Assembly (NCBI GenBank): GCA_022770525.1
Contig: JALEHN010000002.1
Span: forward strand, 1-53,669
Source of the DNA: Clostridiales bacterium
GTDB taxonomy: Bacteria; Bacillota; Clostridia; Lachnospirales; Lachnospiraceae
Reading direction: 5' to 3'
DNA: 53,669 bases
Below, in pieces: positions 1-6,888 of this stretch. The first letter of the stretch is position 1. Each line of letters starts with the position of its first letter. The notes beneath the pieces were generated by a model. The model worked only from the letters and a program-made list of their open reading frames with translations, was not told where the DNA came from and searched no databases. The translations under genes and the position numbers were made by a program.

Positions 1-225
1 AATCACCTGGAAATTCTCCATCGCCTCGGTTATCCGATACTGCTGGGAACATCGCGCAAATCCATGATCGGTCTGACACTGGATCTGCCTGCGGATGACC
101 GTGTGGAGGGCACTCTGGCCACCACAGTCCTGGGGGTCATCAAAGGCTGCGCTTTCGTGCGCGTCCATGACATCAGGGAAAACAAGCGCATCATCAAAAT
201 GACAGAGGCCATTCTTGCCCACTAA
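1..225 (+). CDS. folP: Dihydropteroate synthase, C-terminal fragment
   Basis: The reading frame is open from the first base of the window and ends at TAA 223-225, so only the last 74 residues are present. The fragment has the DHPS C-terminal signatures GTSRKSMIG (pABA/pterin-pocket Lys and Ser) and GTLATTV, followed by VRVHDI, the usual last strand of the TIM barrel. The enzyme condenses p-aminobenzoate with dihydropterin pyrophosphate in folate synthesis in the cytoplasm. The start and any folate-operon neighbours lie outside the window. The gene is followed directly by a dispersed repeat (237-378), and a minus-strand gene converges on it. Confidence 0.93.
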   Translation, partial: NHLEILHRLGYPILLGTSRKSMIGLTLDLPADDRVEGTLATTVLGVIKGCAFVRVHDIRENKRIIKMTEAILAH

Positions 226-236
226 ATAAAAAAATC

Positions 237-378
237 GTAACTGTTCAAAGCCAACCTCCAAAATGCTTCGCATTTCGTCGGTGTGGCGTATCCGCCAAAT
301 AAAATTTCAAAAACAGTCTTTAAAATGCAAGCATTTTACGTCTGTTTTATGAAATTTTGCCTGGCTCAAAACAGTTAC
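237..378. repeat. Dispersed repeat family A, copy 1 (MITE-like)
   Basis: This 142-bp element is bounded by imperfect inverted ends: GTAACTGTTCAAAGCCA on the left and, read on the other strand, GTAACTGTTTTGAGCCA on the right. A nearly identical copy lies at 10713-10854, and its left half recurs inverted at 9163-9227. Inside are small palindromes such as AAATGCttcGCATTT and GGCGtatcCGCC, so the RNA would fold. The right end overlaps the stop codon of the minus-strand ATPase gene (TAA at 377-375), so the element supplies that gene's last codon and stop. No transposase is coded inside, which fits a non-autonomous mobile or structured intergenic element. Confidence 0.8.
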
Positions 379-797
379 AAATTCACAGTCATTGTTACAG
401 TCGTTCCGACGCCAAGTTCAGTTTCAATATGCATGTCATCGGAATATTTTTTCATGTTAGGCAGGCCCATACCGGCACCAAAACCGAGGGAGCGTATATT
501 GTCCGGTGCTGTTGAATAGCCGGCCTCCATCGCTTTTTCGATGTCAGGTATACCGGGACCTGAATCTTTTAAAATCATTTTGACCTGTGACGTGCTGATA
601 AAAACGGTAATGGTGCCGCCGTTGGCATGGATGACCATGTTGATCTCGCCTTCGTACATGGCGATGGCAATCCTTCGGACAATATCCGGAGCCACATTCA
701 GCTGTTTGAGCATATTTTTCAGGTCACTGCTTGCTTCGCCTGCACGGGTAAAGTCATCCGGTGAGACGGTGTAATCAATTTTAATGGTATCGTCCAT
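375..797 (-). CDS. GHKL-type ATP-binding protein (anti-sigma/RsbW-like), hydrogenase-associated
   Basis: This 140-residue protein is a single HATPase_c domain. The N-box region is EGEINMVIHANGG (residues about 50-62), followed by the G1 box DSGPGIPD and the G2 box GFGAGMGLPNMKK. There is no dimerisation/phosphoacceptor domain, so it is not a classical sensor kinase. It resembles SpoIIAB/RsbW-type serine kinases, which bind ATP and a protein partner. It follows the DRTGG gene with a 2-base gap, so the two are surely co-transcribed, divergently from the hydrogenase operon. I infer a regulatory role tied to the hydrogenase; the target is unknown. Its 3' end runs into repeat A. Confidence 0.85.
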   Translation of the reverse strand: MDDTIKIDYTVSPDDFTRAGEASSDLKNMLKQLNVAPDIVRRIAIAMYEGEINMVIHANGGTITVFISTSQVKMILKDSGPGIPDIEKAMEAGYSTAPDNIRSLGFGAGMGLPNMKKYSDDMHIETELGVGTTVTMTVNL

Positions 798-799
798 GA

Positions 800-1144
800 T
801 TATTCACCTCCGCGCAAACCTGCCGCATAGAGCAGGCCGCAGGCTGTAAACATGGTGTGCGGTGTTGTCAGAATGCAGATGTTGCGCTGACGAGCCAGGG
901 CGATCATGTCTTCTCCGGGCTGTTTATTGCGTACAAATACAAGACACATGATGTCCATCATTTCCGCTGTGCGGACAACCTGGGGATTGCACAGCCCTGT
1001 TAAAAGGACCGGCTGGTCTTTGACAAAAGCCAGTACATCACTCATCATATCGGAACCGCATCCGGAATGTACTTCTCTTGTGTCAATGTCTGTACCGTAA
1101 ACCAGAGTAGCGTCCAGTAATTCAATAATATCTTTTATAAGCAT
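800..1144 (-). CDS. DRTGG-domain protein, hydrogenase-associated
   Basis: The chosen ATG at 1144 gives 114 residues starting MLIKDIIELL and sits five bases behind an AGGAGG (1155-1150 on the minus strand). The open frame extends to 1219 but passes through the promoter. The sequence has the alpha/beta pattern of DRTGG domains, with CGSDMMSDVLAF and LLTGLCNPQVVRTAEMMD (the degenerate 'TG' motif), and then a C-terminal helix rich in Ala, Gly and Leu. DRTGG domains occur in phosphotransacetylases and as stand-alone proteins beside clostridial and Thermotoga [FeFe]-hydrogenase genes; no biochemical role is established. With the downstream ATPase it forms a small two-gene operon. Confidence 0.82.
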   Translation of the reverse strand: MLIKDIIELLDATLVYGTDIDTREVHSGCGSDMMSDVLAFVKDQPVLLTGLCNPQVVRTAEMMDIMCLVFVRNKQPGEDMIALARQRNICILTTPHTMFTACGLLYAAGLRGGE

Positions 1145-1178
1145 ATGAACCTCCTGTGCAAGTTTTCTTTCTGCAGTT

Positions 1179-1207
1179 AGTATATCACGATGAATCGTGA
1201 AATTCAA
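1179..1207 (-). promoter_or_regulatory. Sigma-A promoter of the DRTGG-ATPase operon with palindromic operator in the spacer
   Basis: On the minus strand there is TTGAAT, a 17-bp spacer and TATACT, ending about 35 bp before the start codon at 1144. The spacer contains the perfect inverted repeat TCACGAT-GA-ATCGTGA (1185-1200). Dyads between -35 and -10 usually bind a repressor. It does not match the Rex consensus, so a second regulator may act here. Confidence 0.7.
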
Positions 1208-1228
1208 CAAAAAGCACAATAATAGTGC

Positions 1229-1246
1229 TTGTTAAATTGGTAACAA
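1229..1246. promoter_or_regulatory. Rex operator between the divergent hydrogenase-locus promoters
   Basis: The 18-mer TTGTTAAATTGGTAACAA matches the Rex consensus TTGTTAA-N4-TTAACAA at all but one position of the two heptamers. Rex represses fermentative and hydrogenase genes in Firmicutes until NADH rises. The site lies upstream of both divergent promoters and nearest to the DRTGG promoter, so it could act on either unit. Confidence 0.8.
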
Positions 1247-1287
1247 TTCAAGATTGTATTTAAATAAAAACAATTTTTAAACAAAGA

Positions 1288-1305
1288 TTGTTAAAAAATA
1301 ACCAA
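1288..1305. promoter_or_regulatory. Second, weaker Rex-like site
   Basis: The 18-mer TTGTTAAAAAATAACCAA has one perfect heptamer and a right half with two mismatches to TTAACAA. It is 59 bp downstream of the first box and 30 bp upstream of the hydC -35 element, which would suit co-operative Rex binding. On its own it would be weak evidence in such AT-rich sequence. Confidence 0.5.
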
Positions 1306-1334
1306 ATAAAATGAGAAAAAAGTTAAAAAATATG

Positions 1335-1363
1335 TTGAAAATTAATAAACACAGTGATACTAT
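1335..1363 (+). promoter_or_regulatory. Sigma-A promoter of the hyd operon
   Basis: TTGAAA (1335-1340), a 17-bp spacer and TACTAT (1358-1363) lie about 120 bp before the hydC start. The resulting leader of roughly 115 nt has no obvious terminator and ends with the ribosome binding site AAGGAGG before ATG 1487. Confidence 0.7.
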
Positions 1364-1486
1364 AAATGATAGATGCAGTGCCGCACATTTTGCACCGCAA
1401 AGTGAAACGAAATGTATAAGTGAGAAGAAAAGCGAGATCATGGTGTACTGCAGATAATAAAAAATAACTTTTAAGGAGGGATTCTT

Positions 1487-1981
1487 ATGGCTTCAAGTCA
1501 GAAAAAGGTGCCGTTTTACGGTACGCCAAAGCAAGAGGAAGAATTGCGGAAAGTCATTGAAGAACTTAGAGATGAAAAAGGCTGTCTGATGCCGATTATG
1601 CAGAGAGCGCAGGATATTTACGGATATCTGCCGCAGGAGGTTTTGACGATCATATCCGATGAGTTAGGGGTACCATTGGAAAAGATTTACGGGGTCGCAA
1701 CGTTTTATTCACAGTTTAATCTGAATCCGAAAGGAAAATATCAGATTTCAGTCTGTCTTGGTACAGCATGTTACGTTAAAGGTTCGGGAGATATTTATAA
1801 CAAAATTAAAGAAATTCTCGGTATCGACGGCGGAGAATGCACCCCTGACGGCAAATTCTCACTGAGTGCCTGCCGCTGTGTCGGTGCCTGCGGTCTTGCA
1901 CCGGTAATGATGATCAATGGCGAAGTCTATGGACGTCTGACGGTTGATGACGTTTATGGCATTCTGCAAAAATATAACTAG
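1487..1981 (+). CDS. hydC: [FeFe]-hydrogenase subunit HydC (NuoE-like, thioredoxin-like [2Fe-2S])
   Basis: The 164-residue product has the NuoE/thioredoxin-like fold. The [2Fe-2S] ligands are visible as C-x4-C in SVCLGTACYVKGS (about residues 88-93) and C-x3-C in CRCVGACGLAPVM (about 128-133). The N-terminal helical part carries the family signature LMPIMQRAQDIYGYLP. The subunit supports electron transfer at the NADH-oxidising end of trimeric, electron-bifurcating hydrogenases. ATG 1487 follows AAGGAGG at normal spacing. It is first in an operon whose order (hydC, ATPase, small ferredoxin, hydB, hydA) matches, from memory, hydCDEBA of Acetobacterium woodii. Confidence 0.93.
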   Translation: MASSQKKVPFYGTPKQEEELRKVIEELRDEKGCLMPIMQRAQDIYGYLPQEVLTIISDELGVPLEKIYGVATFYSQFNLNPKGKYQISVCLGTACYVKGSGDIYNKIKEILGIDGGECTPDGKFSLSACRCVGACGLAPVMMINGEVYGRLTVDDVYGILQKYN

Positions 1982-1983
1982 CC

Positions 1984-2541
1984 ATGATGCCGGAAATTGC
2001 ATTAAATGTACTGGATGTGGCACAAAATTCCATACGGGCACAGGCTTCACTGATACAGATCACAGTGGAAGTGAATCAGCCGGCGGATATGGTAAAAATT
2101 ATCATCGAAGATGATGGATGCGGCATGACAAAAGAGCAGATCGAACGTGTGGAAGATCCTTTTTATACAACGAGGACGACCCGTAAGATCGGATTGGGTG
2201 TGTCATTTTTTAAGATGGCAGCGATCAGTACCGGCGGCAGCTTTTCCATTGAATCGGAGCCGGGAAAGGGAACCGTGGTGACAGCGGTCTTTGGATTGTC
2301 TCATATCGACCGTATGCCTCTTGGCGATATCGGCGGCGTTATGCATACATTGATTACATTTAATACACAGATTGATTTTGTATTTACATATATATTTGAT
2401 GGCAGGTCGTTTACTCTGGATACGAGACAGTTTAAAGAAATTCTGGAAGGTGTGCCCCTTGATACACCGGAAGTCTCACAGTACATACGTGAATTTCTTG
2501 ACGAAAATAAGACAGAAACAGACGGCGGAACAGTTATTTAA
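1984..2541 (+). CDS. GHKL ATPase-domain protein of the hyd operon (HydD-like)
   Basis: The 185-residue protein starts 2 bases after hydC. Residues 1-105 form a HATPase_c domain: N-box LDVAQNSIRA, G1 EDDGCGMTKEQ, F-box DPFYTTR, G2 IGLGVSFFK and a terminal GKGTVVTAVF. The last 75 residues are a distinct alpha/beta tail with no recognised domain. No histidine phosphoacceptor is present. Its position corresponds to hydD of Acetobacterium-type clusters, whose function is unsettled. It is the second ATP-binding protein in the locus, the other being the divergent RsbW-like one. A regulatory or assembly role is inference. Confidence 0.82.
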   Translation: MMPEIALNVLDVAQNSIRAQASLIQITVEVNQPADMVKIIIEDDGCGMTKEQIERVEDPFYTTRTTRKIGLGVSFFKMAAISTGGSFSIESEPGKGTVVTAVFGLSHIDRMPLGDIGGVMHTLITFNTQIDFVFTYIFDGRSFTLDTRQFKEILEGVPLDTPEVSQYIREFLDENKTETDGGTVI

Positions 2542-2609
2542 AAACAGGAAAAGTCACCGTAATGACGGCTGCAAAGCGGAGACTTTATTATCAGTTAGGA
2601 GGAATCATC

Positions 2610-2981
2610 ATGAAATCGCTTGCGGAGCTTAAAGCTATTCGGGATAGAATGCAGGGACAGGTAAATATGAACGGCGAAGACGGAAATAAGATCCGTGTAC
2701 TTGTCGGTCTGGCAACATGCGGTATTGCCAGCGGGGCAAGACCGGTACTTACAGCGCTTGCCGATAAGGTAAATGAAAAACAGCTGGATAATGTGACGGT
2801 AACACAGACAGGCTGTATCGGTTTATGTCAGTATGAACCGATTGTTGAAATCTATGAACCGGGAAAAGAAAAAGTCACATATATTAAAATGACACCGGAA
2901 AAAGCGGAAGAAGTTGTGGAACAGCATCTGATCCGCGGCCGTGTACTGACACAGTATACATTAAATGAAACAAAATTGTAG
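2610..2981 (+). CDS. Thioredoxin-like [2Fe-2S] ferredoxin of the hyd operon (HydE-like)
   Basis: I chose ATG 2610, which sits behind TTAGGAGG, over the longer open frame from 2562. The 123-residue product resembles the N-terminal module of HydB. Cluster ligands visible are LATCGIASGA and the C-x3-C in QTGCIGLCQYEP. The first cysteine of the usual four-cysteine pattern is replaced (VGLAT where HydB has VCGGDGC), so only three candidate cysteine ligands are seen. It likely acts as a small electron carrier or accessory factor for the hydrogenase. It lies 12 bases upstream of hydB, in the slot of hydE in related clusters. Confidence 0.82.
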   Translation: MKSLAELKAIRDRMQGQVNMNGEDGNKIRVLVGLATCGIASGARPVLTALADKVNEKQLDNVTVTQTGCIGLCQYEPIVEIYEPGKEKVTYIKMTPEKAEEVVEQHLIRGRVLTQYTLNETKL

Positions 2982-2993
2982 GAGGTGACAGCG

Positions 2994-4778
2994 ATGTATC
3001 AATCTCATGTATTGGTTTGCGGCGGCGATGGCTGTACCAAAGCCGGCAGTGACAGGCTTATTTGTGTATTAAAAGAAGAAATAGAAAAAAACGGACTGAA
3101 GGATGATGTGGCGGTTGTGCAGACAGGCTGTCAGGGCCTTTGTGAACAGGGACCGATCGTCGTCATTTATCCGGGCGCCGTTTGTTATTCCATGGTAAAA
3201 CCGGAAGATGTTCCTGAAATCGTCAGTGAGCATCTTAAAAAAGGTCATATTATCAAGAGACTTTTGTATCTTGAAAATGACGGCAAAGTCAAAGCACTGA
3301 AGGATACAGATTTTTACCGGCTTCAGCATCGTGTTGCCTTAAGAAACTGCGGTGTGATCAATCCGGAAAGTATTGATGAATATATAGGAAGAGACGGTTA
3401 TGAGGCACTTGGACGGGTGCTGACGCAAATGACACCGGACGAAGTGATTGATGTGATTCTTGAGAGCGGTCTCCGCGGCAGGGGCGGTGCAGGCTTCCCG
3501 ACCGGAAGAAAGTGGAAATTCGCTTCAGGCAACAGAGGCAATGTTCAGAAATATGTCTGCTGTAACGCTGACGAAGGTGATCCGGGCGCATTTATGGACC
3601 GTTCTGTACTTGAGGGTGATCCGCATGTCGTCCTTGAGGCGATGGCAATTGCAGGTTATGCCATTGGCGCATCTCAGGGGTATATTTATGTGCGTGCGGA
3701 ATATCCGATTGCTGTTGAGCGTCTGAAACTGGCGATCAGTCAGGCAAGAGAATACGGGCTTCTCGGCAAAAATATTTTTGATTCGGGATTTGATTTTGAC
3801 ATAGACTTAAGACTTGGCGCAGGTGCGTTTGTATGCGGCGAGGAAACAGCCCTGATGACTTCCATTGAAGGCAACAGAGGCGAGCCGAGACCGAGACCGC
3901 CGTTCCCGGCTGTCAAAGGTCTGTTTGAAAGTCCGACGATTTTGAATAATGTTGAAACTTATGCGAATATCCCGCAGATTATATTAAACGGCGCAGAATG
4001 GTTTGCGTCTATGGGTACGGAAAAGTCAAAAGGTACGAAAGTATTTGCATTAAACGGCAAGATCAACAATACGGGTCTTGTGGAAGTGCCTATGGGCACA
4101 ACGCTTCGGACGATCATTGAAGATATCGGCGGCGGCATTCCAAACGGCAAAAAGTTTAAGGCAGCTCAGACAGGCGGCCCTTCAGGCGGCTGTATCCCGG
4201 CAGAGCATATTGATATTCCGATTGATTATGACAATCTGATCAGCATCGGTTCCATGATGGGTTCCGGCGGTCTGATCGTTATGGATGAAGATACATGTAT
4301 GGTGGATATCGCGAAGTTCTTCCTTGAATTTACTGTTGATGAATCCTGCGGTAAATGTACACCGTGCCGCATCGGAACAAAGCGTCTTTATGAAATGCTT
4401 GATAAGATTACAAAAGGTGAGGCGACCCTTGAAGATCTGGACAAGATGGAGGAACTGTGTTACTACATCAAGGATAACGCACTGTGCGGTCTCGGACAGA
4501 CGGCACCAAACCCGGTATTGTCGACACTGCGTTATTTCAGAGATGAGTATGTGGCACATATCGTTGACAAGAAGTGTCCTGCAGGTGTATGCAAGGCACT
4601 TGTAAGCTATAAGATTGATCCGGATAAATGTAAAGGCTGTACGGCATGTGCAAAAGCCTGTCCGAACGGCGCGATTACCGGTAAGCTTAAAGAAGCCCAT
4701 GCAATCAACCGCGATAAATGTATTAAGTGCGGTTCATGTATGGAAAAATGCCGATTTGGCGCAATCTACAAAGATTAA
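2994..4778 (+). CDS. hydB: [FeFe]-hydrogenase subunit HydB (NuoF-like flavoprotein)
   Basis: ATG 2994 is preferred because AGGAGGTG lies just upstream; an in-frame GTG at 2985 lies within that site. The 594-residue protein has three parts. An N-terminal thioredoxin-like [2Fe-2S] module carries CGGDGC and QTGCQGLC. A central NuoF domain has GRGGAGFPTG (NADH/FMN), CNADEGDPGAFMDR and GAFVCGEETAL, then the [4Fe-4S] pattern CGKCTPCRIG with a fourth Cys in NALCGLGQ. A C-terminal two-[4Fe-4S] ferredoxin domain has CKGCTACAKACP and CIKCGSCMEKC. FMN here is the presumed bifurcation site taking electrons from NADH. The length is typical of the family. Confidence 0.96.
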   Translation: MYQSHVLVCGGDGCTKAGSDRLICVLKEEIEKNGLKDDVAVVQTGCQGLCEQGPIVVIYPGAVCYSMVKPEDVPEIVSEHLKKGHIIKRLLYLENDGKVKALKDTDFYRLQHRVALRNCGVINPESIDEYIGRDGYEALGRVLTQMTPDEVIDVILESGLRGRGGAGFPTGRKWKFASGNRGNVQKYVCCNADEGDPGAFMDRSVLEGDPHVVLEAMAIAGYAIGASQGYIYVRAEYPIAVERLKLAISQAREYGLLGKNIFDSGFDFDIDLRLGAGAFVCGEETALMTSIEGNRGEPRPRPPFPAVKGLFESPTILNNVETYANIPQIILNGAEWFASMGTEKSKGTKVFALNGKINNTGLVEVPMGTTLRTIIEDIGGGIPNGKKFKAAQTGGPSGGCIPAEHIDIPIDYDNLISIGSMMGSGGLIVMDEDTCMVDIAKFFLEFTVDESCGKCTPCRIGTKRLYEMLDKITKGEATLEDLDKMEELCYYIKDNALCGLGQTAPNPVLSTLRYFRDEYVAHIVDKKCPAGVCKALVSYKIDPDKCKGCTACAKACPNGAITGKLKEAHAINRDKCIKCGSCMEKCRFGAIYKD

Positions 4779-4792
4779 TGGAGGCGCGGGAC

Positions 4793-6541
4793 ATGGAAAA
4801 TATTACAATTAAAATTAACGGTGTTGAAGTAAGTGCGCCGGCAGGCTCAACGATTCTTGAGGCAGCAAGGCTTGCGCATATCGATATTCCGACATTATGC
4901 TTTTTGAAAGAAATCAATGAAATCGGCGCCTGCCGTATGTGCGTTGTTGAGGTTAAAGGCGCAAGGTCTCTTGTCGCTTCCTGTGTATATCCGATCAATC
5001 CGGGGATGGAAGTGTGGACAAATACACCAAAAATTATTGAATCACGAAAGAAGACACTGGAGCTGATTTTATCAAATCACAGAAAAGAGTGTTTAAGCTG
5101 TGTGCGCAGCGGCAACTGTGAACTTCAGCAGTTATGCCGTGAGCTTGGTGTGGAAGATGAAAATTATTATCACGGTGAAATGACACCGTCACTTTTGGAT
5201 ACATCAGCCGCTCATATGGTGCGCGATAACAGCAAATGCGTTCTCTGCAGAAGATGTACGGCGGTTTGTGATAAGGTTCAGGGTATCGGCGTCATCGGAC
5301 CGAATGAGCGCGGTTTCAAAAGTTATATCGGCACAGCATTTAATATGGATCTGGCAGCAACAAGCTGCGTATCCTGCGGTCAGTGTATCGCAGCCTGTCC
5401 GACGGGTGCACTTTATGAGAAGGACTGCACCGATCAGGTATTTGAAGCGATAGCGGATCCGGATAAATATGTGGTTGTTCAGACAGCGCCGAGTGTGCGT
5501 GCAGGACTCGGTGAAGAGTTTGGCCTGCCGATGGGCACCAACGTGGAAGGCAAGATGGCGGCAGCCCTTCGAAGACTTGGATTTGATAAAGTGTTTGATA
5601 CAGATTTTGCGGCAGATTTAACAATCATGGAGGAAGCCCATGAGTTCCTTGACAGAGTTCAAAACGGCGGTGTGCTGCCGATGATCACTTCCTGTTCACC
5701 GGGCTGGATCAAATACTGCGAGCATTATTTCCCTGATATGACAGAAAATTTGTCCACATGTAAATCGCCTCAGCAGATGTTCGGCGCAACATTAAAGACA
5801 TACTATGCTGAGAAAATGGGCATCGATCCGAAGAAAATCGTCAGTGTCAGCGTGATGCCATGTACAGCGAAGAAGTTTGAAATCGGCAGAGATGACCAGG
5901 ATGCCGCAGGTGTGCCGGATGTGGATATTGCGTTGACGACCCGTGAACTTGCCCGCATGATCAAGAAAGCCGGCATTATGTTTAATCAGCTTCCTGAAGA
6001 AACCTTCGATGACCCTCTCGGTGAATCCACAGGCGCAGGTGTTATTTTCGGCGCAACAGGCGGTGTTATGGAAGCGGCGCTTCGAACAGCAGTGGAAGTA
6101 TTGACCGGAGAAAGTCTTGAAAATCCTGAGTTTAAAGAAGTCAGAGGTACTGAAGGCATTAAAGAAGCTGCATATGATGTGGCAGGCATGACCGTTAAGG
6201 TTGCGGTTGCTTCAGGTCTTGGCAATGCAAAGAAGTTGCTTGAAAAAGTTAAATCCGGTGAAGCAGATTACCACTTTATTGAAATTATGGGATGTCCGGG
6301 CGGATGTGTCAACGGCGGCGGACAGCCTCAGGTCAGAGGCAGCGTGCGCAACTTCACAGATGTCAGAGGTATCCGCGCAAAAGCTTTATACGATGAAGAT
6401 GAGGCAAAGGTTATCCGTAAATCCCACGAAAATCCTTCAATCAAAAAGGTTTATGAAGAATTTTTCGGCGAGCCGGGCAGTCATAAGGCTCATGAAGTTT
6501 TACATACAAGCTACGTGAAGCGCAGTGTTAACGGAAATTAA
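4793..6541 (+). CDS. hydA: [FeFe]-hydrogenase catalytic subunit HydA (electron-bifurcating type)
   Basis: ATG 4793 follows GGAGG and gives 582 residues. The N-terminus binds a [2Fe-2S] cluster (Cys 36, 47, 50, 64), a His-Cys3 [4Fe-4S] cluster (His 96, Cys 100, 103, 109) and two ferredoxin-type [4Fe-4S] clusters (Cys 149-159 and 192-202). The H-domain has L1 as TSCSPGW (299-305), L2 as MPCTAKKFE (Cys 357) and L3 as MGCPGGCVNGGGQP. The enzyme makes or oxidises H2 together with HydB and HydC. L1 is unusual: Ser 302 occupies the position of the second Cys of the standard TSCCPGW. A terminator follows, so this is the last gene of the operon. Confidence 0.96.
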   Translation: MENITIKINGVEVSAPAGSTILEAARLAHIDIPTLCFLKEINEIGACRMCVVEVKGARSLVASCVYPINPGMEVWTNTPKIIESRKKTLELILSNHRKECLSCVRSGNCELQQLCRELGVEDENYYHGEMTPSLLDTSAAHMVRDNSKCVLCRRCTAVCDKVQGIGVIGPNERGFKSYIGTAFNMDLAATSCVSCGQCIAACPTGALYEKDCTDQVFEAIADPDKYVVVQTAPSVRAGLGEEFGLPMGTNVEGKMAAALRRLGFDKVFDTDFAADLTIMEEAHEFLDRVQNGGVLPMITSCSPGWIKYCEHYFPDMTENLSTCKSPQQMFGATLKTYYAEKMGIDPKKIVSVSVMPCTAKKFEIGRDDQDAAGVPDVDIALTTRELARMIKKAGIMFNQLPEETFDDPLGESTGAGVIFGATGGVMEAALRTAVEVLTGESLENPEFKEVRGTEGIKEAAYDVAGMTVKVAVASGLGNAKKLLEKVKSGEADYHFIEIMGCPGGCVNGGGQPQVRGSVRNFTDVRGIRAKALYDEDEAKVIRKSHENPSIKKVYEEFFGEPGSHKAHEVLHTSYVKRSVNGN

Positions 6542-6561
6542 ATCAATGATCAATGGTTAAC

Positions 6562-6592
6562 AAAAGGTGTCCGATAAAAGGACACCTTTTTT
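6562..6592 (+). terminator. Intrinsic terminator of the hyd operon
   Basis: An 11-bp perfect stem, AAAAGGTGTCC paired with GGACACCTTTT, encloses a 7-base loop and runs into a T tract. It lies 20 bases after hydA. Confidence 0.9.
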
Positions 6593-6663
6593 GTGTGTGT
6601 TTATGATGCAATGTTTTTATTTAAGTACAATCCCCTGATTGTGAAAAATTTCTCAATTTAGTA

Positions 6664-6692
6664 TTGAAAAAATTTAAAAAAATAGGTATACT
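6664..6692 (+). promoter_or_regulatory. Sigma-A promoter of nfnAB
   Basis: TTGAAA, a 17-bp spacer and TATACT lie 196 bases upstream of the nfnA start. No Rex-like dyad is visible around it. Confidence 0.75.
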
Positions 6693-6888
6693 AACTGTGT
6701 TAAACTAGCGGCTGAATACGCGCTGCAATTTAAGGACATTTATTATGAATATACTTTTAATCATATGATGCCGGAGTCGGGAGAGCAAAGTTTACATGTC
6801 TGTATGAAAAAGTATGACTTGGTGATTTGAAAGCATCATGGGGGTGCAGGCTCAGACCCCTAATCATAACATGTCAGGGAGGATTAGT
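6693..6888 (+). promoter_or_regulatory. Long 5' leader of nfnAB with hairpins
   Basis: The leader is about 190 nt. Near its 3' end is a hairpin (GGGGGT...ACCCC, about 6840-6861) that can be extended outward by TGATT/AATCA pairing. It lies 20-30 bases before the ribosome binding site CAGGGAGG. I recognise no known riboswitch motif and see no terminator-like T run, so any control would act on translation. Confidence 0.4.

Noticed and set aside
283-519. Open frame of 78 codons on the plus strand
   Set aside because: It is read through repeat A and antisense to the ATPase gene; a matching frame (10684-10878) in copy 2 shows that it is a by-product of the repeat.
4182-4700. Long antisense open frame inside hydB
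   Set aside because: It mirrors hydB codon structure, has odd composition and no start signals.
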